Assembly: GCA_037176845.1 (NCBI GenBank)
Contig: JAYKXP010000007.1
Location: 558,001-622,000 of the forward strand
Length of the DNA stretch: 64,000 nucleotides
From: Paramarasmius palmivorus
Taxonomy: Eukaryota; Basidiomycota; Agaricomycetes; Agaricales; Marasmiaceae
Reading direction: 5' to 3'
The notes under the pieces were generated by a model. That model saw only the letters and a program-made list of their open reading frames with translations. It was not told the DNA's origin and made no database searches. Shown piece by piece: positions 34,018 through 48,100 of this stretch. Both the position numbers and the translations under genes were made by a program. Numbering within the stretch: position 1 is the first letter of the stretch; each line of letters begins with the position of its first letter.

Positions 34018-37000
34018 ATGGGAGATCCAGCATTTTATTCTTGTCTCAACATACCTACTGTGGTATCATCGCCGTCACCCGATTGTTTTCAATGGTCTCC
34101 GGATGGCCAGGCATGTTTTGTGACGAAAACTGCAGTATATATCATGGTACGTTACCTATGCGTCTGGCGCGTTCACTTATTGATTCGATATGCAGACAGC
34201 AGAGCCAGGGATAAACCTAGAGTCACAGACAATACTTTCGTCGACCTTGCAAGGAACAACGCTCAGCTCAGGCCAAGAAACCGATATCGCACCCAGCTTG
34301 ACTCTCAACTGGTTCAGAACCATGATCCAGTTCGACCCAAAGTCTTCCTCTGCGACAAAATGGCCTGAATATACTCCAGGTAGGTCATTGTTGTGCGATG
34401 ATCTCGTCACTGTGGGTTGAGTAGTGAATAAGGCTATCGGTTTAGACTGGAGCGCGGTTTCGTTGGGTTCGATTGATCCTTCCATTTGGACAATCGCTTT
34501 TTCACCAAGCGGTGCTGGTTTTGACAATGGGTTGGATATTGTTTATTCTTTCAACCCCTTGTGCTCACATGGATATTGTAGCTGCGTAATGGCTCTGTTG
34601 ACTAGTAACATGGACCTCAGTCTCTGGATGCCCACAAAAAACGCGTTGAGAGGCGAATGGATGAAAGTATGTATCTTTTCCTGATCTCTGTAACGTGTCT
34701 TGATACCTTTTCAAAGATCCTCGATGTTACACCCATCCTAGTAAATAAGTATGTGCCGGGCCCCTCACAGGTAACTGCCGTGCAAATACTCTCCGCTCAG
34801 GTCATCTGTATGCTCTTCTCTACCTGAAAATATGCAGGATAATGACAACGTGAAAATCCAGCGATGACTTGGACACCTCCAGCAGACTTCACCCTTCAAC
34901 CCACTCCAAATATCGATACATCGCTTCTGATCGCAGGGAATCGAGCAGGGTCACTAATTTTTATGAGGTATGTTTGGATTCTCATGATCGTTCATATCAT
35001 TCACATAGCTTGTATAGGTTCGATGCGAAAAATTCTGCAACCGACGTCCTGAGCACCGTCCAAGTATCGCGCCAATGGATAACACACGTAGCGTTTTCTT
35101 CTTGGGTACTCGTCGAGCCCGGTATCTGTAAGCCTTGCCTCTTGCTCACGAATTTCATTTGACTGAGAATCTCCAGGCGAGGCAACAGTCGCATACGCTA
35201 CATCATCCGGAAAAATTGGTTTGGTCAATGTACGACAGACCCTCAAACAAAACGAATCGGACGCAACGACACCTCGTAATCCTTTCGCGCTTGGATTTCA
35301 CGTTGAAGCAACGTTCGAACACGTAAAGAGCCTCACTATTGCCAAAGACGCACCTGGAATAACTGCTCTTAAATGGATACATCCATTGGATAGAGGTGTA
35401 CGTGCAATCTATTTCATATTCGTCCGCGTTGAATCTCATAGACAGCAGCCTATCCTGGTTTATACTACCCCAGGGATGATCAGGCTGTGGTCCGCCTCCT
35501 CTGCCTCCTCTGCATTCTCACCCAATCACTGGTCTGGAAGTCGCCAATTTCTTCTAAAGACGCAAAAGATACACGCTACCTCTGCTTCAGTTCATCCTGT
35601 TACGGGCATGCAGTACATTTCCCCAAGAGATTCATTGCTCTTTTGCTTGTTTGATGGGTCCTACCATGTTCTCAGCTCCTTATCGACTTCCCCCGAGCTT
35701 CGAAGCGAGGGTGATTTCAGCTCCGTAAAGTTGACAGAGAATGCCAGGGCAGTATTTGAGAGGGTCGAGTTTATGACCTTACGTAAACAAGAGAAAGAAA
35801 AGGACGGCGAAGGCGGGAAGGAAAGAGAGAAAGACAAGGAAATCGGCTTCAAAGATGTCAATCGAACGTGTGCTATGGGTCTTCACGACGAAAGTGGTGT
35901 TATTACGTGGCTACACGAGTAAGTATTTCACGATGCTGTCGTCTTGGCCTTGCTAAATCATCTTATGATCGGCAGAGCTTCAAGGCCAACAGACTTTAGC
36001 TATAAACACGATGCGAAACACAACAGCATGTTCGTCGTGGCCCGGTTATGGGACGATTTGACCGATGAAGCATTTCTCAGACATATATCCGGAAGAATAC
36101 TAGCATGTCGTGCAGGTGAGCTGCTTGACACTAACGTTGCAGTCCTGTATTTCTGACCGCTCCCCCGCAGCGAGAGGCCTCGCTCCGCTCAACATTCTTC
36201 GTTCCATTCTATTTCACATGCGTTCCAGTCCTCTATTGGATCATATTCATCCCCAGTTTCTTGCCATCCTAGCCGTCAAAGCTATAGATACCGCAGTGCC
36301 GGATGTACTTTTCCCTGAGTGGAACGGGACGGTCACCCCTGACATCCGCGCAGACTTGAGAGGAAGTCTTTCAAGACATCTTTCTGGATTCGATATTCTA
36401 CTGTCCATGAGAATGCGCCTCTCGTTGGCCGATTATGCTTGGGTCTGTATCTTCCCTTTATATTTGACTTAGCTCACCCAAAACTCTCGTAGAAATTGAC
36501 ACCAGACCCGAAAAAACGATCCGAGTACGGCCATATAGCACAGACATTACTGACTACAATATCACATTGTAATCTACGGGCCATACTCAAGCATCTGAAA
36601 GCAGTGTCTGCTGCGTTCACGCGTAAGTCTACTGAGTATTCCCCCGTGTACCTGGTTCAAGTTTTCGCTCTAGTGGAAGAAGTACCTTTCGTATTGAGAA
36701 TGGTCGTTCAATCGGTTCTACAAGGATCTCCCGAGGACCTCGCCAAGGAAGGAGAACATCTATCTGCCATTGTTCATGCCATGTTCCCTGTCGAACAACA
36801 AGCATCTACTTGGGACCATCTGGAAGAGCATTGCCCGGCATGTGATGTGTCGATACCTCTCACGAACATCATCACCGCAGAATGTCCGAATAAGCATATT
36901 TGGTGTAAGTCTGCTAGTCTTCTCAGCCTTTCAAGGATGTTTAACGACCTTGATAGCGCGATGCTCGATCACGACGTTCATCTTGTCCACGCCTGACGTC

Positions 37001-37168
37001 AGGACCTGTATTGGGTGTACAAGAAAGGCATTTTTGCCGAGTTCCAGTCGTAATGACGCGGCAAAGAGTTCGTTGCCGAGAGGTCTGCGTGGATGGTTTG
37101 TCGAGGAATTGCTGGAGGCGGTTCAACGCTGTCTATTTTGTGGTAATGCTTTTGTCAGTGTTCTATAG
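34018..37168 (+). CDS. RNA polymerase III transcription factor IIIC, 90-kDa-type subunit
   Basis: Component of TFIIIC, which binds the A/B boxes of tRNA genes and recruits TFIIIB. The N-terminus MGDPAFYSCLNIPTV leads into a WD-like propeller (CFQWSPDGQACFVTKTAVYI; IWTIAFSPSGAG; MALLTSNMDLSLWMPTKN). The C-terminal zinc-finger domain is diagnostic: HCPACDVSIPLTNIITAECP, ARCSITTFILSTPDVRTCIG, then ELLEAVQRCLFCGNAFVSVL at the very end, supplying the paired cysteines (CPAC, CIGC, CLFC) of the zf-TFIIIC family. About a dozen introns, about 850 residues. An ortholog of fission yeast Sfc9 or human GTF3C4 is the best guess. The 3' end is tail-to-tail with CCZ1, 200 bp apart. Confidence 0.85.
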
Positions 37169-37369
37169 TGTTTGTATAGTTCGGTAGCATGTAGTCTGAA
37201 GTGCCATCTGCGAAATGCCACAACTGGCAGAACTGGAGGTCTGCCATCTCCGTCCCTGTTATCGGAAGGAGAAGCTGGGTTCCGCTTGATGGAGTCTAGT
37301 AGAAATCGGTGCTCACAACTCCTCGGAACTCGAGATTCGCATTGACTCTGATGATCCATTCACATATCC

Positions 37370-39676
37370 GAGAAACTATCCAAACGTCTAACTATTCCAG
37401 CCAAGCTATTGTCCACATCCGTGAGACTCGACTCCTTATTAAAGACCTCCATATACACCCCACAGTCGGAACCTAACTTGCGACCAACATGCCAATGCTG
37501 GGGATTCTGACCGCGAGAGAAGATTTCCTTGATTTCCAAGTCACTGTATCATTGGATGTCAATATCAGCGCAATATATAAGGTAGCCAATGTAAATACTT
37601 ACCTCTCCAAGAATCGTTGGGCATTGAACAAGTGTTGAGACTTTGAACTAAACTTCTCAGACTCTGTGAGGATAAACTGTGGCATTGCGATGACATATCG
37701 GTCTTTCTGCTGCAAGAGTCTCGCTATGGGTGTTGAAGGGTCGGAGGAGGTACTTGACAAACGGGGTTACAATGGGCTATTGCAATGACAGTAAGGTATC
37801 GCACCTGCGTGATAGATCGTCCTCGAGGGTCTGCTTTATTTCGGAAAATAGTTCGTCGACCTTCGCAGACAAGGTCTCCAAAACAGACGGATCTGGTACT
37901 TCGTCGTCCAAGTTAACGAGAGCAATCATTCTACTCTCTTCCTGTGGAATGGATGAACAAGACATCGGGTCGTGATTGGAGTGACAGACGTACACTCAGA
38001 TGTAAAACCTTCCTTCGTTGGGTAAGTAACGGATTGTCAGGATCCGCAATATGCACAGTAGCCATCATGAATGGTCTTGGTGGTGGAGGTGGTGGTGGAG
38101 GCGACGGAAGTTTGTCTTGACCCTGATTCTCATTCTCTTCGCGGCTGCTATCAGCGAGCTCTTGCATGACCTCCGAGTCGCTGGAGCTCTCCTTGTCTAG
38201 TTCGGAAATAGTGACGCTTTCGGGCGAATTTACGCCTGAAGCTTCATGTTCTTGTTGAACAGAGGCCTGGTCTGCAACATGAACGTTCTCCGATGACATG
38301 GCATCATCTAGCGCACCCTTGTCCACTTCTGCATCTGCGGGGTGGCTAGATACACTAGCTTTGTCGTCCTTGTCGTCCTGTTCTGAGGTTGGTATCTCTT
38401 TCTGTTCCTCTTTGCTAGGTGAAGTCTGTGAAGCGACGGATTCGGCGCTAGGTCGACTTTGTGATTGTTTTCCAAAGGTGAGATAACCTGGCCATCCCCA
38501 TTTCATGTTTACATTCATGTTTATGGCCGGTATTCCCATGAACGAGTTGCGGTTTGAATCCGAGCTCGGGTCGGAGTCTTTCTTGTTTACTGGACTCTTG
38601 GGTGCTTCGGCGTCTACTGATTGCTTAGTGCGTAGAGTGGCATCGGGATCAGATGGAAGGCGGGTATTCGAGGTTTGTGGGGAAGGTGGTATCATTGAGA
38701 GAAGATGCCGTGATAGCGAATGAGGTAGTCGCCCATTCATGTATCTTCTAGAGGGTATAATGCAAGAACTGGTAGCAAATATCGGTGCCATACTAGCAGG
38801 TATCGTTGATGAGAACTCCTCTAATAATGGAGCCAATACGGCATGTTTAGGATGGAGCGGAACACCTGAATTTGAGGTCACTTAGGTATCAATCGCGACA
38901 CTGAAGTTTAAAGGATACTACTTACCCAGATGGTCTCCAAATTCGTATCCGTCTTCTAAATCCCATGACCACGCCCAAGGGGTAAAAAATCGTTCCAGTT
39001 GCAGTTCTAGTGCTGTCCGTCCTTGTGTCGATAAGATTGAAGTAAATGATCCATGTGTTAACTGACGGCATGCGTTATGAGTCGACAGGGCGGTTCTGGA
39101 TAGCTTGAATCCGCACCTTAAAGCGTTCGTAGCCTCTCATAATGTCTGCCTTCAAGGCCAAGTCGTGAACAGATGCATCGCTATAGTCGTAAACCACAAC
39201 AGATTCCTTTTCCTTGCCTTTCCCCTTGCCTTTGACGGGTGCTCGAGGAGTCTTTGCAAGCTCAACGCCCTAAATCATCCTACTGAATCAAATTTGCCAT
39301 TCCCGCCATGTAAAGGGCGGAACGTACTGCGTGTATCCAAAAGTCGGGTTCTGGGCATAACATGACCATCCGTCTCGTTTGCGAATGTATACTGTCGCAG
39401 GGTTCACCACCATTGAACATTCTACATTATGCCAGCCTTAATATCTGCAGGTCCTTGACAGAACAAAGATACGTACTCTGAAAAGTTTGCCAGTGCCTTT
39501 GCAAGACCTATCTGCCTGAGCATAGTGTCCCTCGACACCGCCCTCTCCTTCGAAGTATAGAACAAAATTTGGGCTTGTTCTTCCGCATCTTCGTCGTCCT
39601 TAGGAACCGGTCCAGTAGGTGTCAGAGTAGGATTGTAGATCGTGAGATACGAGAGGTTGGGAGGCAGTCTGGCCAT
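37370..39676 (-). CDS. CCZ1: Vacuolar fusion protein CCZ1 homologue
   Basis: Subunit of the Mon1-Ccz1 complex, the guanine nucleotide exchange factor for Ypt7/Rab7 in vacuole and autophagosome fusion. The N-terminal longin domain begins ARLPPNLSYLTIYNPTLTPT and continues EQAQILFYTSKERAVSRDTM, LRQIGLAKALANFSE, the typical CCZ1/INTU longin-1 pattern. Later exons give MVMLCPEPGFWIHAVV-like strands, a long disordered acidic insert (about 300 residues, with a run of eight prolines) and a second longin-like part ending NPLLTQRRKVLHLS and GVYMEVFNKESSLTDVDNSL. I take the start at 39676 (GGCCATGCC context) rather than the in-frame Met 20 codons upstream, which would overlap the UTP18 promoter region. 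About 670 residues. Confidence 0.8.
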
Positions 39677-39789
39677 GCCTGTCTGTCCTTCCGTGACAGT
39701 CAAGAAGCGAAGACACGTGCTGCTTCTTTTGCACATGAATAAACGCCCAGAAAAAAGTTTTAGCGCCAGCTCTTTTCCTCTCTCTCACA
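39677..39789. promoter_or_regulatory. Very short bidirectional promoter, CCZ1 / UTP18
   Basis: 113 bp between divergent start codons. It includes a CACGTG-like string (GACACGTGC near 39712-39720) and a pyrimidine-rich stretch (CTCTTTTCCTCTCTCTC) just before the UTP18 start. Confidence 0.45.
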
Positions 39790-41930
39790 ATGGTCAAACA
39801 CGCTCGGAAAAAGCAGAAATTGTCAAAGGACCACGATGAAGACGCAGTTTTTAATGATGCCAACAAGGATGACGGGGAGCGTATGCTAGAAAGCATACTT
39901 TTTGGGACCAAGTTTACTGGGAAGACGGCCGGGGGACAGAGGGACAAGAAAAACGATACTTTGGCTGATGCTGGGGGGAACGAATTCGGGAATCTTTTGG
40001 ATAAGGATGTATGTGATTGTGTACTCGTAAACCCAAGTATCCCTGAAATTTTATTGCTTTAGCTTTTCTTTGTGGATGACGGTGAACTACCTCAAAGTGA
40101 CGAGGACCAGCACGCAGCATCCTCGTCTAGCTCTCCTTCTGGCTCTGAGTCAGACTCGGCCTCCGATTCAGACTCATCTTCATCATCGACATCCAAATCA
40201 AAGTCAAAATCGACGCCGAAAACAAGCCAGCGGAAATCCAAAACTTCTGCTTGGGCTGACCCTTCAGACCCCACAACCGTGTCACTTTCTCACAAACGGC
40301 TTCGTAAACTTCGAGATGCGCCTCATGAAGAAGAGCTTCAGGGACGAGAGTACGAGTCGCGACTACGGAGACAGTTTGAAAGAATAAATCCGGTGCCAGA
40401 ATGGGCTTCTCAGGCTCGAAACAAAATCAAGTCAAAAGAGAAAAAGAAGACCGCATGGGCAGACGATGAGAATGATGAAGCGGAAGCCGATGCAGAAGAC
40501 GAAACAGACGTGCAACATCTACTCTCTTCGTCATCTGGAGTACTTCGTTTCAAAAAGTCAAAACGGGTGTTACAAGCAGGAACAATTGATATTGCTCGCC
40601 TGCGGGACGCAAATCAAGACGCTCAACAGGCAGCATGTGGGGACATCAAAAGTTTGGCTTTTCACCCATCTCCGATGGTGCCTGTACTCGCTGTGGGCAG
40701 CAAAGACAGACGCGTCAGACTATATAACGTTGGTCGCACTCGTTTTAACACACGTCCTCATGCTAATTTATATATAGGTCGATGGACACCTCTCACCGCT
40801 TCTACAAACTCTCCATATACCCTCTCTTCCTTTTACATCCCAATCATCCGTTCAATTCCACCCAGGTGGTACTCAATTACTATTGACCGGGTCGAGACCC
40901 TTCTTCTACGTCTACGACCTTCAATCAGGCGCACTCTCCTGTGGCGCTGGTGGCGCTGGCGTGAGAGGCCTTTGGGGTACACGATGGGACGACCCAACAA
41001 CCTCCCTAGATTCAGGCCCAGGACGAAAACGCGGCAGGAACCAAGATAACAAGGCTGGCAGTGGCGGTTCAGGCTCAGGTTCCATGGATATCTCGTCGTT
41101 CTCGCCTACTGGAGAAGTCTTGGCTGTCGCAGGTCGCGGGGGCTATGTCCATCTCGTGGACTGGAAAGCATCGGCAACGTCAGGCGGTGGTGCAGGGCAG
41201 GTGATTGGGAGTTTGAAGTGCTCAGCGGGTGGTGGCCCGAGTGGTGGAGGTGTCAAGGGACTGTGGTGGGTCCCGCCTACGTTATTACCTTCCAAGGAAG
41301 ACGGAGACGCTAGAACACATTTGGCTGTTCTGACTGGGGACTCGGAGGTGTATATTTGGGATGTAGCTGAACGCCGATGCGTAAGAAAATGGAAGGACGA
41401 GGGTGGTTATAGGGGCGCCACGAGGGTATTTGCTGGTTCAGTAGCTCCTGCGCCACGAGGTGGATTGTTAAGTATAGGGTAAGCCCATTGATCCATCCGT
41501 ACAAGCCTGCCATTCACTCATTGTATTCTCCAGGTCAACTTCCGGTCTCGTGAATATGTACGATCCCTCAGCATTTACTCCATCCAACGAGCAGAAGCAC
41601 CCTAAACCTATCAAAACCTTGGAGAACTTGACAACTCCCATATCCTCTCTGCGGTTTAATCCCGATGGGCAACTATTGGCAGTAGCAAGTAAGGAGAAGA
41701 AAGACGCATTGAAATTGGTATGTTACCGATGTCAAGCACTTGATCAAGACTAATCTCGCTTCTATCAGTTCCACACGCCTTCGCTGACAACGTACGCTAA
41801 CTGGCCTACATCCGGCACACCGCTTGGTCATGTAACATCGATCGACTTCTCAGCGGGGAGTGAGTACATGGCAATCGGTAATTCGAAGGGCAGAGTACTA
41901 CTATTCTCTCTTAAGGATTACGCAGTGTAA
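39790..41930 (+). CDS. UTP18: U3 snoRNP-associated WD-repeat protein UTP18
   Basis: Small-subunit processome protein needed for 18S rRNA processing in the nucleolus. The N-terminus MVKHARKKQKLSKDHDEDAV is basic; residues about 25-80 hold RMLESILFGTKF and, after an intron, LFFVDDGELPQSDEDQ, then a Ser/Asp run. WD repeats include GDIKSLAFHPSPMVPVLAVG followed by S-K-D-R-R-V-R-L-Y-N-V-D-G, then FYVYDLQSGAL, MDISSFSPTGEVLAVAGRGG, VYIWDVAERRCVRKWKDEGG and STSGLVNMYDPSAFTP. The end is YMAIGNSKGRVLLFSLKDYA plus one residue. Four or five introns join in frame, about 640 residues. Gly-rich insertions in blades near 40940-41260 are longer than usual. Confidence 0.92.
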
Positions 41931-42122
41931 ATAAAAGCCTTCGATGTTATACGCCTTGCTTGCTCCGCATACATAGTCACTCGAGCGATAAACCATCACC
42001 GAGAGAGTCATTGTATTGAGGTCTATTGAACATTGTACGTAAATAGAGAAAGAAAAGTAACAGTAGTACAGAAGATGTTCGAGTAAGCAATCGATAAGCA
42101 GGTACATGAAAGAGAAAGAAAA

Positions 42123-45100
42123 TTATGACAAGTGGAAGCTTCCGACACCCTCTTTGATCGCAATCCGTATCTTTTCCTTCATAACAGCCTTTGAGCTGTA
42201 CTCCGGTAACTTGAGATAGTTTACACAGGTCATCACACTCGGGAGATAGTCATCGGCAGTGAGAGGTGCCTCATGAGGTTTTCGCACCACGGTGAATGGA
42301 GGATTCAGACCACGGAAACCTGATAAAATCAGTGAGGAATGATGCCTTGATGTGATTCAATCCACTTACCACCAATGGGTAGCTTGGGACTTCCTGTTAT
42401 GAACTGCAGATATTCGCGTCTAGTCTGAGGATCATAGTCGGCCATGATCTCAACCAGATCTCTTATTGCACGACTTTCAGGATGGAAACCATGGTCTGCT
42501 TTGAGCACTTCGCTCAATGCTGCGAAACTTGATTAGAAACTCGAGTCAACGTGAATGGCAGATAGGCTCACTTTCTATACTCCAGTCTTCATCCCCGTTA
42601 CCAAAGAGCATGACAAGCTCCTCGACGGAGAAGGGCTGCAGATCGCTGATAGGGAAAACCTTAGAAAAACCTTCCCGGAATGCTTTTGCTTGGAGTTGCG
42701 CTCCTTTGCCGAGAATGAGATCTAGCACCTCCTGCACGTATTCATGAGCATTTTGCGCCGTCACCGCAATATCTTTGCCGCCAGGCTAATGAGATTGTAG
42801 GTCAGACGTGAGATTGAGTATGTGACGTTCTTTCGTACCCTTAATTCTATATCGTAACCAGGAAGCGTGAAATCGAGAGCGAGGTCTTCAACGGACACGG
42901 ATTCCAGCAAAGCAATCTTCTTGGCAACCTACATCCAAAGGTTAGGTACGTTGCAAAGCAGCGCATGTATACTTACTTTGTCGGTGGGCGGTTGGGTATT
43001 TCCCGCCGCGATGCTCAGAAGTTTGGCAAGCGAATTAGCGAGTTCAACATCAACAACCTATGAACCAATCAGCTACGTTTTGCCAGATGTTCTGGATTCG
43101 ATGTACCTTCAAAGAAGCGATAGTTAACGGGACATCTTCTCCAAGTATTAACTTGAGGAAAATCTTGTTGAAGGACAAGTCAATGATGCGAGAATCCAAC
43201 ATGGCCTTGGCCACGAATTGACCGATGACCCTGAATATATGTGTCTTCTTCCTACAAAGCCAATGAGACATGAGCACATAAAGTATCATCGTTTCACTTA
43301 CTGTCCTCCGTCACTTGCAATGTCTTCAGCCTCCAGTGGTGCAGGATAGAGACCACTTGGGTGGTTTACATAAGTTCCTGCGTTGGTGTGATCGGCATCT
43401 CTCCAGATCTTCAGATCCTTGCGAGCGAATTCTTTTGACACCAACGAATAGAACTCGAGCGTTGGACCAAGCCCCGTCCCAACTTCTTCGAAGTACTCCA
43501 CCTCTAGCACAGAGGAAGAAGAGCCGTATAACTCAAAGACTTTAACAGCAGACTCCAAGATATGCTTCCGTGATATGCGCACTTTCTGGCGATGTAGACG
43601 ACCTAAGAAACCTATCCCATCATCTCGCCTAGAGGAATCTTGCCCTCGGCTCTGTTGACTCTGCCATTTAAGAATGAGACGAGCATAACCGAAGGAAGTC
43701 GACTGGAGGAAGTTGTAACGAGTAGCGAATGGGAATAGGAAAGGGAAGTGTTGCGGGAGATCGAGGGCCCAATCCGGTAGGCATGAACTGTTGTCAATTA
43801 TAAGTAGCGAAATAGGAGAGACTACATACGTTCACTAACCTTGCAACGATCATGGGTTCCTCTAGTTGTCGAGTCAGCTTGGCGGTCAGTTTATTATTCA
43901 CGAATGCAGTTTCAGGTAGATTGCGTTTTTCTCCACCAAAAGCGGACCGTTCTGCTTCCAGGGTGTTTAGTTTGTGTAAAACCCTGAGCAGCCGTAAGAT
44001 TTTTGCATGGGGTGTATCATCCGCTAGACAAGACAGCGTTGGGCTAGACGACCGAGCTTTGACCCCAGCCTCCGCAGCATCTGCTAGGTATGAGTTCAGC
44101 TAGACACTACGGGAAATCAATATGAAGAAACGCTTACTTTCGCTTGGTGCGGCAGGACCAGGAACCTTCTTAAACTTGACGGTGTAAATGCCCTGCCATA
44201 GCATGCTAGGTTGCAAGGGACCAGACTTCTTTCTCATCTCATGTTGATGAATAGCACCGTAGATCGTAAGATCCAAAGGAAGAATATGATCGTCCATGGC
44301 AAACTCGAGATGCCAATCTGAAGGTTTTTGCTTCAGCGCTGCTGCGTACGATGGTCTTGAGCTTGACTCTGGCCGGTTCAAGGACGACGAAGGACCATCC
44401 CTCTGCGCTGGCGTCGCCACTCTGGTTCCATCGGGTGTTTGGGCCTCTACTTTGGATCCATCTATGTGACTTGAGCCTCGTCTCCGAGTAGCCAGAGAGA
44501 AAACAATTACCTTCAGCCACCGAAAGGTTAACAGTTTTATCAGCAATAGAGTTATCAGGATCATCGTCATCTTCGAAAACTTCGGCATCGACCTCCTCGT
44601 CGGAGGAGAAATCGGCGACGAGTGTATCACTTGGTGCGGGTTCTGGAGGAGGCGGAGGCGGAGGAGCATCCGTATTCGACGCCTCCGCAGTCGCGCTCGA
44701 CGCCGAAGGGCCTACACTAGCCTCCGTATCACCGGAACCATCTGTGCTTGAGGTTGAAGCCATCTTCGCACTGAGCCTTTGACTGCGCCTTCTCGTTATC
44801 GTCGCCCCACCCGTCCCGGATGATTCTGGAGGTGTTGAAGTCGGAAGATCGGACGCATTCGCAAGAGTGCTTGCAGAAGCCCTTGATGGACCGGCAAACC
44901 CAGAAGCTGCTAATGCTGCAAGCATTCCGGATAAGCGTGACCCACTGCCTCCTAGAAGGCCGGCAACACGAGGTCGAAGGTAATCGTGGAGTGCCTGAAA
45001 AGTAGCGATGGCGTGTATTGAAACTACGATGTTGTGAAGGGTTCTAGGGACACCAGATTCTTCGTCCGCAACTAGGCGAAGTCGAAGTTGACGCGCCAAA

Positions 45101-48100
45101 AGAGACGGCGAGCTACGTTTTGAATCTGCAATCATCATGAGATGAAAGTGTTGAGTCCGTAACTCTTTGACTTACCATCGGAACTCTGCGACACGGTCAC
45201 AACTTCAAATGACTCTAGTCTTGTCAAGCTTTCTTGTAACTTCTTCACGAACGTAGTGAAAGGTGTTTGAGAGCCGCTGAGAGCTTTGTTTCTGCGGCTC
45301 AGCAATGCTTCCACGAGAAGCTCTTTCCTACGAGATACGCTGACTTTAAGGGACTTAGCACAGACCGGACTGAGTGGTTGCATGGATCTACCTTTGCGTT
45401 CGTTGTCCATGGTGAAACGTAAAAGACCGTCAACGAGCCCGCTTTGGATCATTTCGAAACTTGAGATAGATGTGTGGGGCGAGGCAAACAAATTTGCTAG
45501 ATCCCAGAGTGCTTCCGTCAATTCCTTTTCTGAAGCATTGGGTGCGTCAATGCGATCAACAAGGGCCTTCAAACCCGTGAGTGAGGATTCCCCGTCTCCC
45601 TGGTCATCTGCAGTAAGATACTTGAACTTAATAATACGTGACCGAAGGGTAATCGCGTCGTCAGGATCTAATGCCAGGGATGATAGTTTCTTGTACCCTG
45701 GAATGGTCGGTGCATGGCTGGGAGGAGCGGGTGTACTGAATGTAGAGTCTGAGTTGGATGTGGCCTCTGACGAGTCTTTGTCTTTATCCTTGTCTGCCTT
45801 CTCCTTCGATTTGGAAGATATCAACGAGCGTGTGGCAAGTTGTTCAATCTCATGGAAGACTCCCTCTCTGCGGAAGGCGGGCTTGTATACTGATGGGTCC
45901 TTGCCTAGCAACAAGTCCACAAGTTGGAGGCCACCGATGACCAACTGGGGCTGATCTTTCGACGAAAGAATTGACGAAGCGAAACTAGCGACAGGAACAA
46001 ACTTGGTTCGAAGTTTAAGACCTCGATAATGATACGTAGTATAATGCGACTTACCTTGAGCACCTGCTGACAGCCTTCTGCATCCAGGAAACTGACTGCT
46101 TTCAGGAGGCCAGTCAGTGCCTTGACCCTCACAGGTGTGTTGACGCTCGCAGCATACACATCGATGAGAATGGGAACAGTCAACTGCATGAATCTTCCAA
46201 CAACGGCGGCCTTGGATTGAAGGATCTCCGTGCGGGTCGGTGAAGTAGAACCGGGAACAGGTGCTTCACCGTCCTGAGCAGCATTTTCCGCTTCGGCGGG
46301 TGTCTCGTCCGGTGTAGAGACAGCGGGTGGTGCAATGAGCCCAGCAGCGATCAGAGGTGCTTGAGCAGCCGCTCTAGCAGCTGCCCTGTCAGCCTTCGCT
46401 TTCGCCTTGATCATCCTTGCCAAAGCTTTCTCAGTATATGACTTGTAGTCGAAGACCCCATCTACAGGAAGAGGTTAATGGGAGACATGAAACATATCGT
46501 GAGAGTTTACCTTTGGGTAGAGGAGGCATGAGTTCGGAAATGAGGCCCAGAGTCTCCTCAATTTGGTCCTTGGGTCGATGCGCTAGATTGTCCATGACGG
46601 TCATATCAGCTACTCCTCCTCCCAATCCCTGTCCTTGGGCAGAACCACCCTGCTCGGCAGGATTTCCGGCCGCGGTCGGCAATACGCCAGTCAGGATTTG
46701 ATACAGTGTATCAACGATGTCGGCTTCCAACAGGGCTACCGTGATCTTTGGACTAGCCCGAGCAGAGGTAGCCAAGGCGCGGAGGAGCAACGTGAAGGTA
46801 TTCGGTGCGATCATTGGTGAACCACTGGCGGGTAACAGTAACTGCAGAACTGCTCTGATCAACTCTGTATCCACCAGCGATTCGAGGTTCTCGACAGATG
46901 CTCGATGATAAGAGTCGATGACACGGATTACACAAAGGCAAGTGAATTCGACCAGGCGCTGGTCAGAGTATGTGAGGCAGTTGCGGATGATGGGCCATAC
47001 GCCACGTATTTGAGGAAAGTGTTCGGATGAGATATTTCGACAACAGTTGGAAGCTGCCTGCAGAGCCGTCCTCTGGACTGCAATTGAAAAGAAGTCGAGG
47101 TAGTTGAGAAGAGCAGAAAGGCCACCTTCCCTGACGATTGCACTCGGGAATTCCTCCGAAATCTTCTCCATTGTCTAGAAATAGAAATAGCATATGATGT
47201 CAGAGGCACTGAGACGAGATAGTCTAAAAAGGTACGTACACTTAACGTTTGTTCTGCGAGATCAATGTATGATATCTCAATCAATTTACTGCAGAGAACA
47301 GGTATAGCTCCGTGATAGACAACGGTATGCGCAACACCAGGAAGAGCCTCCATAAGATTCGCTAAGCACCGAGCAGCCAAGACCTGCGACTCCAGGTTCT
47401 CGTCCCCCTGGAATGCGGGACCTCCGCTCAATGCCAAAGCAGCAGCCAAGTCATCGTCTCGCTCTCCTCCATCTCCATCGTCGCCTTCATCGTCATCATC
47501 ACCTCTACCTCCTAGAATTTTGACCAATTCTTTGACGAACTGCTCAACTTGGAAGGACCCAGCTAGGGTATCCTCAGTGCTGATACTGAGCAGCTCACTA
47601 AGCTCCTGCAAAGTGAGGAGACGCGTGGTAGGGTCAGCGGTCATCTTGATGTTATTCAACATGGTCTTGAGACGCGATGAAAGCGACATCATGTACGAAC
47701 CAAATTGGCGATAATCGCCAAAGATAGCCAACGCAGCAGCTTCATCTAGGCCACCAGGAGCTGAGCCGCCGCCACCACCACCGAGTCCCGAGATACCGCC
47801 GTCCTCATCTTCACCATCATCATGGTCGTCGTCATCCCCACCGTCATCGTCATCTTCATGAGGTGGATGTTCATCATGGTCAGACCCATCCTCATCCTCG
47901 TCCATTGGAACTTCTTCGTGATCTTCCTGCTCAAAGTCGTGTTGGGCATCAGCCATTTCGATGTCGGGATCCACTTGTTGTGAGCTGCCCGCGGCAGCCA
48001 TCGCCTTTGCCTTGACGGCCATCTTGCCTTTGGCAGTTGTTGATCTGGGAACAACCATTGAGATTCATTAAAAAACACGGCGACAAAAGCCACTTACTTC

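Noticed and set aside
40466..41049. Out-of-frame open reading inside UTP18
   Set aside because: The end of the 325-codon frame runs through an intron and into the wrong frame; splicing restores the WD-repeat sequence.
45286..45954. 222-codon frame antisense to the HECT ligase
   Set aside because: Shadow of coding sequence on the opposite strand; no domain.
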